Source: Chryseobacterium gleum
Lineage (GTDB): Bacteria; Bacteroidota; Bacteroidia; Flavobacteriales_D; Crocinitomicaceae
NCBI GenBank assembly: GCA_945897805.1
Contig: CAMDFX010000010.1
Coordinates: 51,455-115,454, forward strand
DNA length: 64,000 bases
Direction: 5' to 3'
Part shown: positions 17,381 to 24,744 of the stretch, in pieces
Numbering within the stretch: position 1 is the stretch's first letter
How the letters are laid out: every line of letters starts with the position of its first letter
The notes under the pieces: generated by a model
Told to the model about the DNA's origin: nothing
Database searches by the model: none
The model's input: the letters and a program-made list of their open reading frames with translations, nothing else
Position numbers and translations under genes: made by a program

Positions 17381-17689
17381 TCTCCGTGATTGAACTTGCT
17401 TCCGTAAACTACAGCATTTTTAAAACTTCTAAAAAGTGACTTCTGTCGATGAGCTATCGCTATCTCATTCGTCTACACTTTTTATTGCATTTCAAAAACC
17501 GCCCAATCACTAGGACGGAAATCTTCTTCAAAATCCATTTTATTTTAAATCCTTTGATTTAAGATTTGTTACTTCTGGCGATGAATTACAAATCTATCAT
17601 TCAGTAAATTTAAATTTTCTCAACGAAAAAATAGTCTCAGCATCCTTTCAAACTGAGTTTACCGTAGTAAATTTTACTCTAAAATTGAG

Positions 17690-17724
17690 GCAAAAAAAAG
17701 ACTGTCCAATGTTGAACAGTCTTT
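17690..17724 (-). terminator. Rho-independent terminator of ppa
   Basis: Read on the minus strand, AAAGACTGT and ACAGTCTTT form a 9-bp stem with a 10-nt loop followed by a run of eight T. It lies 21 bp after the ppa stop codon. Confidence 0.85.
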
Positions 17725-17744
17725 AAATTTATTTTGGTTTTCTC

Positions 17745-18431
17745 TTATTTCAAGGCACTCAAAATCGATTCAACCAACGTTTCATTGGTGTCACCGTATT
17801 TTGCTGTGTAGTCTGCTGTTGCACATTTGATGACTTCAAAAGCTTCTTCTTTGCCGTAAACATGCGTAATTTCAACATTTTTAGCACCACCGTCTAAATC
17901 TTTGTAAGTCAAGAAAAAGTGACGCACTCTGTCGATCACCATTTTTGGCATTTCAGAAATATCTTCGATGTTTCCATAAGCTTGATCGTTTTTCAAAACA
18001 GCGATAATTTTATCATCTGCTTCGCCACCGTCCAACATTCTGAAACCACCAATTACTTTGGATTCACACAATATATTGTTGTGTAAAAATGTTCTTTCAC
18101 TCAAAACACAAATATCCAATGGATCTAAATCACCCGTAATTTCAGTACGACCCGTTTTTTCATTGGCGAATGCGGCTACTTGTGTGTCGCAGTAAGTTTT
18201 TGGAATAAATCCATACAAACACGGCATGTGATTCGATAACTTTTGCGGTCTATCCACCATAATATGTCCTGATGGTTTGTCGATTTCATATTTAATCGCA
18301 TCAGCAGGAATGATTTCAATGTAAGCGTTTACAAAGGCTGGCGCTTTTTCGCCAACTTCAATTCCATGCCAAGGATGAGCAACGAAATTTTTGCTCATTG
18401 CTTCTACAATCTTTTTTACTTCTTCTCTCAT
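17745..18431 (-). CDS. ppa: Soluble inorganic pyrophosphatase
   Basis: A 228-aa family I pyrophosphatase, somewhat longer than the ~175-aa E. coli enzyme, as is usual for this group in Bacteroidota. The metal-binding motif DLDPLD has Asp101, Asp103 and Asp106. The segment YEIDKPSGHIMVDRP and YGFIPKTYC match the substrate-binding region. It hydrolyses pyrophosphate from biosynthetic reactions in the cytoplasm. It has its own terminator and a TATATTTG -7 box about 60 bp upstream, so it is monocistronic. Confidence 0.95.
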   Translation of the reverse strand: MREEVKKIVEAMSKNFVAHPWHGIEVGEKAPAFVNAYIEIIPADAIKYEIDKPSGHIMVDRPQKLSNHMPCLYGFIPKTYCDTQVAAFANEKTGRTEITGDLDPLDICVLSERTFLHNNILCESKVIGGFRMLDGGEADDKIIAVLKNDQAYGNIEDISEMPKMVIDRVRHFFLTYKDLDGGAKNVEITHVYGKEEAFEVIKCATADYTAKYGDTNETLVESILSALK

Positions 18432-18492
18432 GAATCTTTATTTACCATGAATAATGTGCTGAATCATTCATGTTTTTAATTTTTTAACTCTG

Positions 18493-18500
18493 CAAATATA
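18493..18500 (-). promoter_or_regulatory. -7 box upstream of ppa
   Basis: TATATTTG on the minus strand fits TAnnTTTG and lies 61 bp before the ppa start. Confidence 0.45.
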
Positions 18501-18550
18501 GTATCAAACAATTAATTTTGATGTTGGTGAGTTAAAAACGACTGATTTTC

Positions 18551-19720
18551 TTATTCATTTGAATTGTTTTCTCGAGTTGAGCCAGTACAAAATCCAGAAG
18601 CGATGGACGCTTGAAGCAAATATCCGCCGGTAGGTGCATCCCAATCGAGCATTTCTCCGCAAAGTTTGATATTTGGGAATTTTTTCAAGCTTAAATCATT
18701 TTCCAATTCAGTCCAAGAAACACCACCAGAGGTAGAAATTGCCTCATCAATTGGGCGCAATGATTCAATTGTCAAGCTTAAATTTTTGATTTTTTGCGCC
18801 AAACTTTCTGGATTTAAAAATATCTCTTTTTCTATTTCAGATTTCAAAAGAAAAATTGCTGCCTTGGAAAGTTTCATTTTTTTGAGTCCTTCTGTGTTGT
18901 TTTTAGCGAATTTTAAACAATCTAAAACTTGCGCTAAATTCCATTGTGGTTTCAAATCTATAGAAAGTGGCAAATTGGGATTTTCACGATAAGCGCGATT
19001 CAAATGATAAATTGCAGCGCCTTCAAAACCGTATTTTGTCAAAGTTACTTCCCCAGCTTTTTGAAAATCGCCGATGGATGTAACAACATTTTTCAAGATT
19101 TCGCCTTCCATTTTTTCAAGTGGCAGCTGAAAACGGAAATTCATTCCTGCATTGCTAGATTGAAGTGGAACAATGGCGATATTTTTGGATTTTAAAAGGT
19201 CAATCCAAGCTCCATCACTGCCGGTTTTTGACCAAGAACCTCCGCCCAAAGCGAAAACGATTTTATCGAAAAAAATGGTTTTTTCTATGGAATTCGTGTG
19301 AAAAAGAAGAGAATTTGAATCAAAATCGAGCATTTTATGTTCAAAATGAAAATCTGCACCATTATTTTTCAGCCAAGTAAGCCAAGCATTTAACACATCA
19401 ATTGGCTTTATCCCTTTGATTGGGAAAATCTTTCCTGTTGAACCGATATAAGTTTCAATTCCGATCAAATTCAACCAGGAAATCAATGCTTCATTGTCAA
19501 ATTCTGAGACACATTTTCTGATTTCGTCACAATCATAACGCGATAAGAAATCTGATTTTGACTCTGAATGCGTCAAATTGAATCCGCCATGTCCCGCAAC
19601 TAAAAATTTCCTTGCTGGAGCTTTTTTGTGTTCGTAGAATGACACTTCAAATCCTTGCAAAAGATATTGACTGCCTGCCATCAACGCCGCAGGACCGGTG
19701 CCAACGATTCCTATTTTCAT
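18551..19720 (-). CDS. HI0933-like FAD-dependent oxidoreductase (TIGR03862 type)
   Basis: A 389-aa flavoprotein. The start is set at 19720 because the dinucleotide-binding motif follows at once (MKIGIVGTGPAALMAG) and because this ATG overlaps the upstream stop codon by 4 bp (ATGA). An in-frame extension to 19774 would only add a basic tail. Other signatures are RKFLVAGHGGFNLTHSE, FALGGGSWSKTGSDG and a C-terminal GEMLDWDAPTGGYLLQAS, as in the HI0933/YhiN group. The substrate is unknown. The three genes 20917 to 18551 overlap in series and form an operon. Confidence 0.87.
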   Translation of the reverse strand: MKIGIVGTGPAALMAGSQYLLQGFEVSFYEHKKAPARKFLVAGHGGFNLTHSESKSDFLSRYDCDEIRKCVSEFDNEALISWLNLIGIETYIGSTGKIFPIKGIKPIDVLNAWLTWLKNNGADFHFEHKMLDFDSNSLLFHTNSIEKTIFFDKIVFALGGGSWSKTGSDGAWIDLLKSKNIAIVPLQSSNAGMNFRFQLPLEKMEGEILKNVVTSIGDFQKAGEVTLTKYGFEGAAIYHLNRAYRENPNLPLSIDLKPQWNLAQVLDCLKFAKNNTEGLKKMKLSKAAIFLLKSEIEKEIFLNPESLAQKIKNLSLTIESLRPIDEAISTSGGVSWTELENDLSLKKFPNIKLCGEMLDWDAPTGGYLLQASIASGFCTGSTRENNSNE

Positions 19721-20286
19721 TTTTTCTGAAATAGGCCTTTTTTGTCTTTCGATTTTTTGGTGTCGATGTCCCAATCGCGTTTGTTTATCAACACAAAACG
19801 CAAGGCTATAAAAAAAGTATTGGTCAATTCAACGGTGCTTGAAGGCGTTAAGAAATTATATCCTGTTTGGATGTGAAATTGCGTCAATTTAAAACCAACG
19901 ACAGGCGCAAAACCAACACTTGTTTGTTTGAAATCTGTGCGCATGATGACATTTCCGCCGTAAGTGAAATTTAATCGGCCAAATTTGACCCAATAGCCGG
20001 CGTCATAGCCTAGAACATTGTGCGTAAAATTGTAGTTCACCCCAGTATGAATGGCTTGTGTGACTGGTTTTATCAATTTCACTTTTTTAAATTGCATTTC
20101 GCCTCCAACTTCTCCGACCCAAAACAAACCGCGCTGAACACCAAAATAAGGCCCTGATTTGCGCACATGAATATCCATCCACTTGTCTTTTTGCGCCAAA
20201 CTACCAAGTGTAATTAATGCTTGATTTTGCGCTGAAGCTTGAAATCCAAACCAAAAAACCAAAAGTATCGCTACAATTTTATTCAT
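19717..20286 (-). CDS. Small exported protein, probable outer-membrane barrel
   Basis: A 189-aa protein. I start it at 20286 (MNKIVAILLVFWFGFQASAQ), which gives a clean signal peptide; the longer frame adds 25 unrelated residues. After the signal come alternating hydrophobic and polar strands (PYFGVQRGLFWVGEVGGEMQF, LNFTYGGNVIMRT, FHIQTGYNFL), which suggests a small beta-barrel. It ends in a lysine-rich tail. It overlaps the CvpA gene by 8 bp and the flavoprotein by 4 bp. I do not recognise the family. Confidence 0.72.
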   Translation of the reverse strand: MNKIVAILLVFWFGFQASAQNQALITLGSLAQKDKWMDIHVRKSGPYFGVQRGLFWVGEVGGEMQFKKVKLIKPVTQAIHTGVNYNFTHNVLGYDAGYWVKFGRLNFTYGGNVIMRTDFKQTSVGFAPVVGFKLTQFHIQTGYNFLTPSSTVELTNTFFIALRFVLINKRDWDIDTKKSKDKKGLFQKK

Positions 20287-20917
20287 CCTTTTTCTCGTAT
20301 TTTTGATAGACATCATATAATTCTTTTCCATCTTGTGCATCGATTCCCAAGCTATCCGCAATTTTTTTCGCTCTCAAAATTTGTTCAACACTCAAATTTG
20401 TGCTGTCTGATTGTAACGCATTTTTGACAAAAAGGGTACTTTCTTTCAGTGCGGGAATAGTGGTGGTCGAAACTTTCAATATTGGATTGTAAAGCAAGGA
20501 TTTTTCTTTCATCGAAGGAGGTAAAAAATCCCCTTTTTCATCGTATGATTCTAGCAAAACAAAGAAAACACTTACAAAATAAGTCATTTTCAACACGGCA
20601 AAAACGATTCCAAAAGCTTTATTTATTGGGGTCAAATTGGTTATTTTCACAAATTGCTCGATCATTTTTCCAGCAAAATAGACCATTGCACCAATTCCTA
20701 AAAAAGTGATTGTAAATGCAATGGCAGGCAAATATTCAGAATCCCAACCGAGCGAGTTTTTCATCCAATTGGCTGTAACATCTGAAAAGTGAATTCCTGC
20801 ATAAATTCCTACCAATAAAGCCAACAACGTAAAAATTTCGATGATAATTCCATGCTGAAAACCTTTCCAAGCAGCATATCCAAGCGGAATAAGAATAAGA
20901 ATGTCAACAATACTCAT
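20279..20917 (-). CDS. CvpA family membrane protein
   Basis: A 212-aa protein with four hydrophobic helices in the first ~130 residues and the family pattern MSIVDILILIPLGYAAWKGFQHGIIIE, then GLYAG-like VGIYAGIHFSD. The start at 20917 is preferred over an extension to 20968 because it matches the CvpA N-terminus. CvpA was named for colicin V production in E. coli; its general role in the envelope is unclear. The C-terminal ~80 residues are soluble and charged. First gene of the minus-strand operon, divergent from ygiQ. Confidence 0.88.
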   Translation of the reverse strand: MSIVDILILIPLGYAAWKGFQHGIIIEIFTLLALLVGIYAGIHFSDVTANWMKNSLGWDSEYLPAIAFTITFLGIGAMVYFAGKMIEQFVKITNLTPINKAFGIVFAVLKMTYFVSVFFVLLESYDEKGDFLPPSMKEKSLLYNPILKVSTTTIPALKESTLFVKNALQSDSTNLSVEQILRAKKIADSLGIDAQDGKELYDVYQKYEKKDE

Positions 20918-20936
20918 GCTGTAAAGGTAATGAAAT

Positions 20937-21005
20937 TGAACAAAATGAATGTTTGAACGTTGACTCAATGAACAAAATTTGAAAGGAATGGATGTTTTTG
21001 TTCAT
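20937..21005. promoter_or_regulatory. TGAACAAA sites between cvpA-like gene and ygiQ
   Basis: TGAACAAA occurs at 20937-20944 and 20969-20976, and inverted as TTTGTTCA at 20997-21004. The last two lie in a perfect 10-bp inverted repeat, ATGAACAAAA (20968-20977) and TTTTGTTCAT (20996-21005). The sites sit between two divergent genes. Confidence 0.4.
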
Positions 21006-21021
21006 TTGTGGCACATGAATT

Positions 21022-21051
21022 ATTGATTGTCGCTACAAAGCTGTAATTTTG
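21022..21051 (+). promoter_or_regulatory. ygiQ promoter, possibly leaderless
   Basis: ATTG at 21022-21025 and TAATTTTG at 21044-21051 are 18 bp apart and fit the Bacteroidota pattern. The -7 box ends only 5 nt before the ATG at 21057, so the predicted transcription start falls at or next to the start codon. Confidence 0.5.
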
Positions 21052-21056
21052 TACCA

Positions 21057-22946
21057 ATGGAAGAAAGACCGATAACAGATTGGTTGCCAATAACGGCAAA
21101 GGAATTGGAAAAAAGAGGTTGGGACGAATTGGATGTCGTGCTGATTTCTGGCGATGCTTATGTGGATCATCCTGCTTTTGGAACGGCTGTAATTGGCCGC
21201 ATCATTGAAAGTGAAGGATTCAAAATTGCCATTGTAGCGCAACCTAATTGGCAAGACGATTTACGTGATTTTAAAAAATTTGGTAAACCAAAATATTTTT
21301 TCGGCGTTACGGCTGGCTGCATGGATTCGATGGTGAATCATTATACTGCCAACAAACGTTTGCGTTCGACAGATGCTTACACACCGGGCGGTTCAGCTGG
21401 TCACAGGCCTGATTATGCGACCATTGTGTATTCCAATATTCTGAAAGAATTGTATCCTGATGTGCCTGTTTTAATCGGTGGAATTGAAGCTTCTTTGCGT
21501 CGCGTAACACATTATGATTATTGGAAAGACCAACTTATGCCATCTATTCTGGTAGATTCCAAGGCGGATTTATTGGTTTATGGAATGGGCGATCAACCTT
21601 TGCGTGAAATGTTGCGCTTGTTGAAAAAAGGGGTTCCATTTTCTTCCTTGAAAACTTTAAAACAAGTGGCTTTTTTGCAAGACTCGTCTGTAGAATTGCC
21701 TAAAAATAAACAATGGGAAACGGTTGAATTGGCAAGTCATGAAGTTTGTTTGCAAGACAAAATTAAATATGCAGCCAATTTTAAAATTGTAGAAGTTGAA
21801 TCCAACAAATGGGAAGCGAATCGCATCATTCAGCATGTTGGGAATGAAACTTTGGTAATCAATCCGCCCTACAAAACGATGGATGAAAAGGAAATTGACG
21901 AAACATTTGATTTGCCTTACACGCGCATGCCGCATCCGAAATACAAGAAGCGTGGCGCTATTCCTGCGTATGACATGATTAAATTTTCCATCAACATGCA
22001 CCGCGGATGTTTTGGTGGTTGCAGTTTTTGTACGATTTCAGCGCACCAAGGAAAATTCATCGCTTCACGCAGTGAGAACTCGATTTTGAAAGAATTGGAG
22101 CAAGTTGTTTCGCATCCAGAATTCAGAGGTTACATCTCAGATTTGGGCGGACCATCGGCGAATATGTACAAGATGAAAGGAAAAGACGAAGCGATTTGTA
22201 ATCGTTGTTCAAGTCCTAGTTGTATTCATCCAGTAATTTGTTCAAATTTAGATACTTCACATAAGCCAATGACGGAATTGTATCGCAAAGTTGATCAACA
22301 TCCGAAAGTCAAAAAAGCGTTTGTAGGTTCTGGAATTCGCTACGATTTATTGGTCGATGATTTCAATAAAAACAACGACGATGGAAATCACGATGAATAC
22401 ATTGAGCAAGTAATTACGCGTCATGTTTCAGGCAGATTGAAAGTTGCCCCAGAACATACTTCAGACGCAACGTTGCGCGTGATGCGTAAACCTTCGTTCA
22501 AATATTTCCATAAATTCAAAGAAAAATACGACCGAATTTCTGAAAAGCACGGCTTAAATCAGCAATTGATTCCATATTTTATTTCGTCTCATCCAGGTTG
22601 TGAGGAGGAAGATATGGCTAATTTGGCGGCAGAAACCAAAGACATGGGATTTGAATTGGAGCAAGTGCAAGATTTCACACCCACACCGATGACAGTTGCT
22701 GAAGTGATTTACTATTCAGGCGTTCATCCATATACTTTGAAGCCAATCAACACAGTAAAAACGAAGGAGGAAAAGTTGAATCAAAATCGTTTTTTCTTTT
22801 GGTACAAACGTGAGAACAGAGATTGGATCAAAAATCGTTTGCAAAAAGCAAACAGACCTGATTTAGCTGAAAAATTATTGGGCGATGTGAAACCGAAATC
22901 GAGTCATGTGCCTAAATGGCTGGAGGAGAAGAGGAAGAAGCAATAG
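21057..22946 (+). CDS. ygiQ: YgiQ family radical SAM protein
   Basis: A 629-aa protein that begins at 21057 with the conserved EERPITDWLPITAKELEKRGWDELDVVLISGDAYVDHPAFG. The radical SAM cluster motif is C-FGG-C-SF-C (Cys318, Cys322, Cys325), and the N-terminal UPF0313 region carries GGIEASLRR. The C-terminus (EQVQDFTPTPMTVAEVIYYSG) is also typical. YgiQ-family proteins are iron-sulfur enzymes without an assigned reaction. A hairpin terminator follows directly. The promoter predicts a leaderless mRNA. Confidence 0.94.
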   Translation: MEERPITDWLPITAKELEKRGWDELDVVLISGDAYVDHPAFGTAVIGRIIESEGFKIAIVAQPNWQDDLRDFKKFGKPKYFFGVTAGCMDSMVNHYTANKRLRSTDAYTPGGSAGHRPDYATIVYSNILKELYPDVPVLIGGIEASLRRVTHYDYWKDQLMPSILVDSKADLLVYGMGDQPLREMLRLLKKGVPFSSLKTLKQVAFLQDSSVELPKNKQWETVELASHEVCLQDKIKYAANFKIVEVESNKWEANRIIQHVGNETLVINPPYKTMDEKEIDETFDLPYTRMPHPKYKKRGAIPAYDMIKFSINMHRGCFGGCSFCTISAHQGKFIASRSENSILKELEQVVSHPEFRGYISDLGGPSANMYKMKGKDEAICNRCSSPSCIHPVICSNLDTSHKPMTELYRKVDQHPKVKKAFVGSGIRYDLLVDDFNKNNDDGNHDEYIEQVITRHVSGRLKVAPEHTSDATLRVMRKPSFKYFHKFKEKYDRISEKHGLNQQLIPYFISSHPGCEEEDMANLAAETKDMGFELEQVQDFTPTPMTVAEVIYYSGVHPYTLKPINTVKTKEEKLNQNRFFFWYKRENRDWIKNRLQKANRPDLAEKLLGDVKPKSSHVPKWLEEKRKKQ

Positions 22947-22967
22947 ACTTACCTAAAATTAAAATCA

Positions 22968-23004
22968 AAAAAATAGCCATTTCTTTCGAAATGGCTATTT
23001 TTTG
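22968..23004. terminator. Bidirectional terminator
   Basis: AAAATAGCCATTTC and GAAATGGCTATTTT form a 14-bp stem with a 4-nt loop, with A-run on one side and T-run on the other. It can serve both ygiQ (plus) and the convergent lipoprotein gene (minus). Confidence 0.85.
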
Positions 23005-23023
23005 TTGCAGCGGTGTAGATTAT

Positions 23024-23542
23024 TTACTTTCTTTTTTTACTAAAAGGATTTATTGTTTCCTTCGGTTCGTCAACTGATGTTGGAACAACAATGTACTTAT
23101 CTTTATCTTTTGTGATTGTGTACAAAGTATTATTTAAAGTGATTAAAGCTGGACTATCTTTTCTTCCGTCTGTTGTTACAAAAGATTCAAGTTTACCTCC
23201 TTTAAAAAACATAAATGCAGTTTGCTCTTTGCCATTGTATACCTCTGTGCCTGTTGTTTCTCCTCCTCTAGAGTTAATGATTTTAGGATTTACTTTCCTC
23301 TCAACAAACTTATATTTGTAAGTGTAAATTGTGTAACCGTCTATTTGAGTACTCAAAATATTGTAAGGTTTAGAACCTACCAAAGAAATTACTTCTTCAA
23401 TTGTTGAACCTAATTTAATTTGGTACAAATTTTCAACAGAAGTAAATTTTGCTACCTGAACAGATTTACAAGATGAAAGTGTTAAAGCACAGAATAAAAA
23501 TGCGCTCAAAATTGTCATAATTTTTGTCATAATTTTTTTCAT
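23024..23542 (-). CDS. BamE/SmpA-like lipoprotein
   Basis: A 172-aa lipoprotein. The signal ends in the lipobox TLSSC with Cys25 as the lipidated residue. The following segment LYQIKLGSTIEEVISLVGSKPYNIL matches the BamE/SmpA-like pattern (a helix after L-x-x-G, then V-x-x-x-x-G-x-P). Members of that fold act in outer-membrane assembly or other envelope roles. The rest of the protein is beta-rich with a lysine-rich end. The start could be at the first or the second Met (residue 6), since the upstream bases contain three similar CATAATTTTT-type blocks. It stands alone. Confidence 0.7.
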   Translation of the reverse strand: MKKIMTKIMTILSAFLFCALTLSSCKSVQVAKFTSVENLYQIKLGSTIEEVISLVGSKPYNILSTQIDGYTIYTYKYKFVERKVNPKIINSRGGETTGTEVYNGKEQTAFMFFKGGKLESFVTTDGRKDSPALITLNNTLYTITKDKDKYIVVPTSVDEPKETINPFSKKRK

Positions 23543-23816
23543 AATTTTTGCGTTGTCGCCACTTTAATTAACATATCCGTTTTTTGACATGGGTTCTGGA
23601 CTCCATTACTTTTTTTAATAATGTCGTTTGAAAATGAATAATGTCCCGAATATTTTTGAAAAATAATCAATGTGGAATTGCACACTTACGATAGTGTATA
23701 CAAAATGGATGTTATTTAATTGAAAAACAATAACTTTATGGAAAAAATGGAGAAAAGGAAAAAGTGTAATTTTAAGGCTCAATTACAATTCTTGAATTGT
23801 AGTTATTATTTTTGCC
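23543..23816. other. Non-coding gap next to decayed toxin gene
   Basis: No convincing gene. It includes a small hairpin, TACAATTC/GAATTGTA (23784-23801). I translated the minus strand beyond the AbiEii remnant and found stop-riddled sequence with no further AbiEii match, so the rest of that gene seems deleted. Confidence 0.5.
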
Positions 23817-23930
23817 TTACGATTTCTCAGGTATTGGTTTTATCAAAGATAATTGGGTTTGGTTGTATTTCTGCATCAAGGATCTTAATAAATCCAGTGT
23901 GTTTGGTTCGACAGTTTGAAGTTGTAACAT
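23817..23930 (-). pseudogene. Remnant of AbiEii-type nucleotidyltransferase toxin
   Basis: A 37-codon frame whose first 20 residues, MLQLQTVEPNTLDLLRSLMQ, match the start of Bacteroidota AbiEii toxins (pattern: M-L-x-x-x-T-V-x-P-x-T-L-x-L-L-x-x-L-M). The expected nucleotidyltransferase core (VGGT, then DxDLF) is missing: after codon ~20 the sequence diverges and stops. The frame starts inside the 3' end of the DUF6922-type gene and overlaps it by 46 bp, the arrangement I know from intact loci. I read it as a toxin gene cut off by a deletion. The identification rests on family memory and needs a database search. Confidence 0.6.
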
Positions 23931-24187
23931 CTGAATTTTGTTTTAGGAATAGAAAAATAGGCAGAACAAAAACTCAACGTTCTTTCGTCTAAATTTTTTA
24001 TTTCGACGACGATTGATTTTAATTTTTCAACGCCATAATAACTTTTTATAGCCCTAAAGTCATCTATTGTGCCTCTTGCAAGCACTCGTTCTGTAATAAA
24101 TAGTGAGTGAATCTGAGAATCAATCTCCTCAAAATTCACATCCCAAAAAAGCGATTTGGTTAAACTATTTTTTACATCTGTAAGCAT
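23885..24187 (-). CDS. DUF6922-type small protein, partner of AbiEii
   Basis: A 100-aa protein. The pattern SLFWDVNFEEIDSQIHSLFITERVLARGTIDDFRAIKSYYG, then a C-terminus ending FRCYNFKLSNQTHWIY, fits a family of small Bacteroidota proteins (DUF6922) encoded just before AbiEii toxins. It seems full-length. Such genes are presumed to encode the regulatory or antidote half of the locus; this is not proven. The downstream toxin is reduced to a remnant, so this gene is orphaned. A TACTTTTG box at 24192-24199 ends 4 nt before the start codon, which suggests a leaderless message. HipBA follows on the other strand. Confidence 0.65.
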   Translation of the reverse strand: MLTDVKNSLTKSLFWDVNFEEIDSQIHSLFITERVLARGTIDDFRAIKSYYGVEKLKSIVVEIKNLDERTLSFCSAYFSIPKTKFRCYNFKLSNQTHWIY

Positions 24188-24191
24188 TAAT

Positions 24192-24199
24192 CAAAAGTA
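24192..24199 (-). promoter_or_regulatory. -7 box of the DUF6922-type gene
   Basis: TACTTTTG on the minus strand fits TAnnTTTG and lies only 4 nt from the start codon at 24187. No good -33 element is visible. Confidence 0.4.
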
Positions 24200-24396
24200 T
24201 GACAAATTTTTTAATTAATGGGAAAAGATGTTTTAAAACCAATTTTCAAGAAAAAAATTATGACATATCCATAGTATTTTTAATAGAATTTAACAAATAA
24301 ATCCCTCTTTTTAAAGTGACTTTTGAGGGAGTAGTTAAGGATGTATTTATTTTTCATGCAGCAATTCTTTTATAGATACAATTTATAATATTTTAA

Positions 24397-24450
24397 CTAA
24401 TATATTAGCTATTTTAGATATAATTTTGTACTTTGGCTAATATTTTAGCC
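24397..24450 (+). promoter_or_regulatory. hipBA promoter with two palindromic operator candidates
   Basis: A -7 box TAATTTTG (24421-24428) lies between two palindromes: CTAATATATTAG (24397-24408, perfect) and GGCTAATATTTTAGCC (24435-24450, 6-bp arms around TATT). They share the half-site CTAATA/TTAG, and their centres are exactly 40 bp apart. The second one covers the predicted transcription start and ends 3 nt before the hipB ATG. HipB proteins repress their own operon through palindromic operators, so these are strong candidates. Confidence 0.6.
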
Positions 24451-24453
24451 CTA

Positions 24454-24735
24454 ATGAATCCATATTCTTTAAGTAAATATCCTTCTGACGTGTTGCTTGA
24501 GCTTGCTCAAAAGGCGAAGAAATTGAGAAAAGGCAAAAAAATGTCTCAGGCTGATTTGTCGAAAAGGGCGAATCTATCTTTGGGAAGTTTAAAACGCTTT
24601 GAGCAAACGGGACAAATTTCCTTGGAATCTTTATTGAAAATTTCATTTATTTTGGGGCGTTTAGAAGAGTTTGATTTGCTTTTTAAGCGGGATGAAATGG
24701 AAGAAATCGAGAAATTATTTAAGGAAGATATTTAG
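24454..24735 (+). CDS. HipB-like helix-turn-helix antitoxin
   Basis: A 93-aa protein with an XRE-type helix-turn-helix (KLRKGKKMSQADLSKRANLSLGSLKRFEQTGQISLESLLKI, about residues 23-64). I use the ATG at 24454; an upstream in-frame TTG at 24433 would lie inside the operator. It precedes hipA by 9 bp. In known systems HipB represses the operon and neutralises the HipA kinase. The C-terminus (EEIEKLFKEDI) is short and acidic. Confidence 0.85.
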   Translation: MNPYSLSKYPSDVLLELAQKAKKLRKGKKMSQADLSKRANLSLGSLKRFEQTGQISLESLLKISFILGRLEEFDLLFKRDEMEEIEKLFKEDI

Positions 24736-24744
24736 AGAGCATAA

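Larger units (their letters stand above)
17197..17744. other. 548-bp gap with repeats, no gene
   Basis: No believable coding frame. It holds an 11-bp inverted pair (CGGTAAACTCA at 17252-17262, TGAGTTTACCG at 17654-17664) enclosing about 413 bp, a hairpin repeat at 17335-17380 related to one at 42117-42167, and the ppa terminator at its right end. The layout resembles a decayed small non-autonomous element. Confidence 0.5.

Noticed and set aside
23720..23992. 90-codon plus-strand frame
   Set aside because: It runs antisense through the DUF6922-type gene and the AbiEii remnant, and the translation looks random.
24433..24453. TTG start for the HipB-like protein
   Set aside because: It lies inside the palindromic operator and near the predicted transcription start; the ATG at 24454 gives a normal HTH protein.
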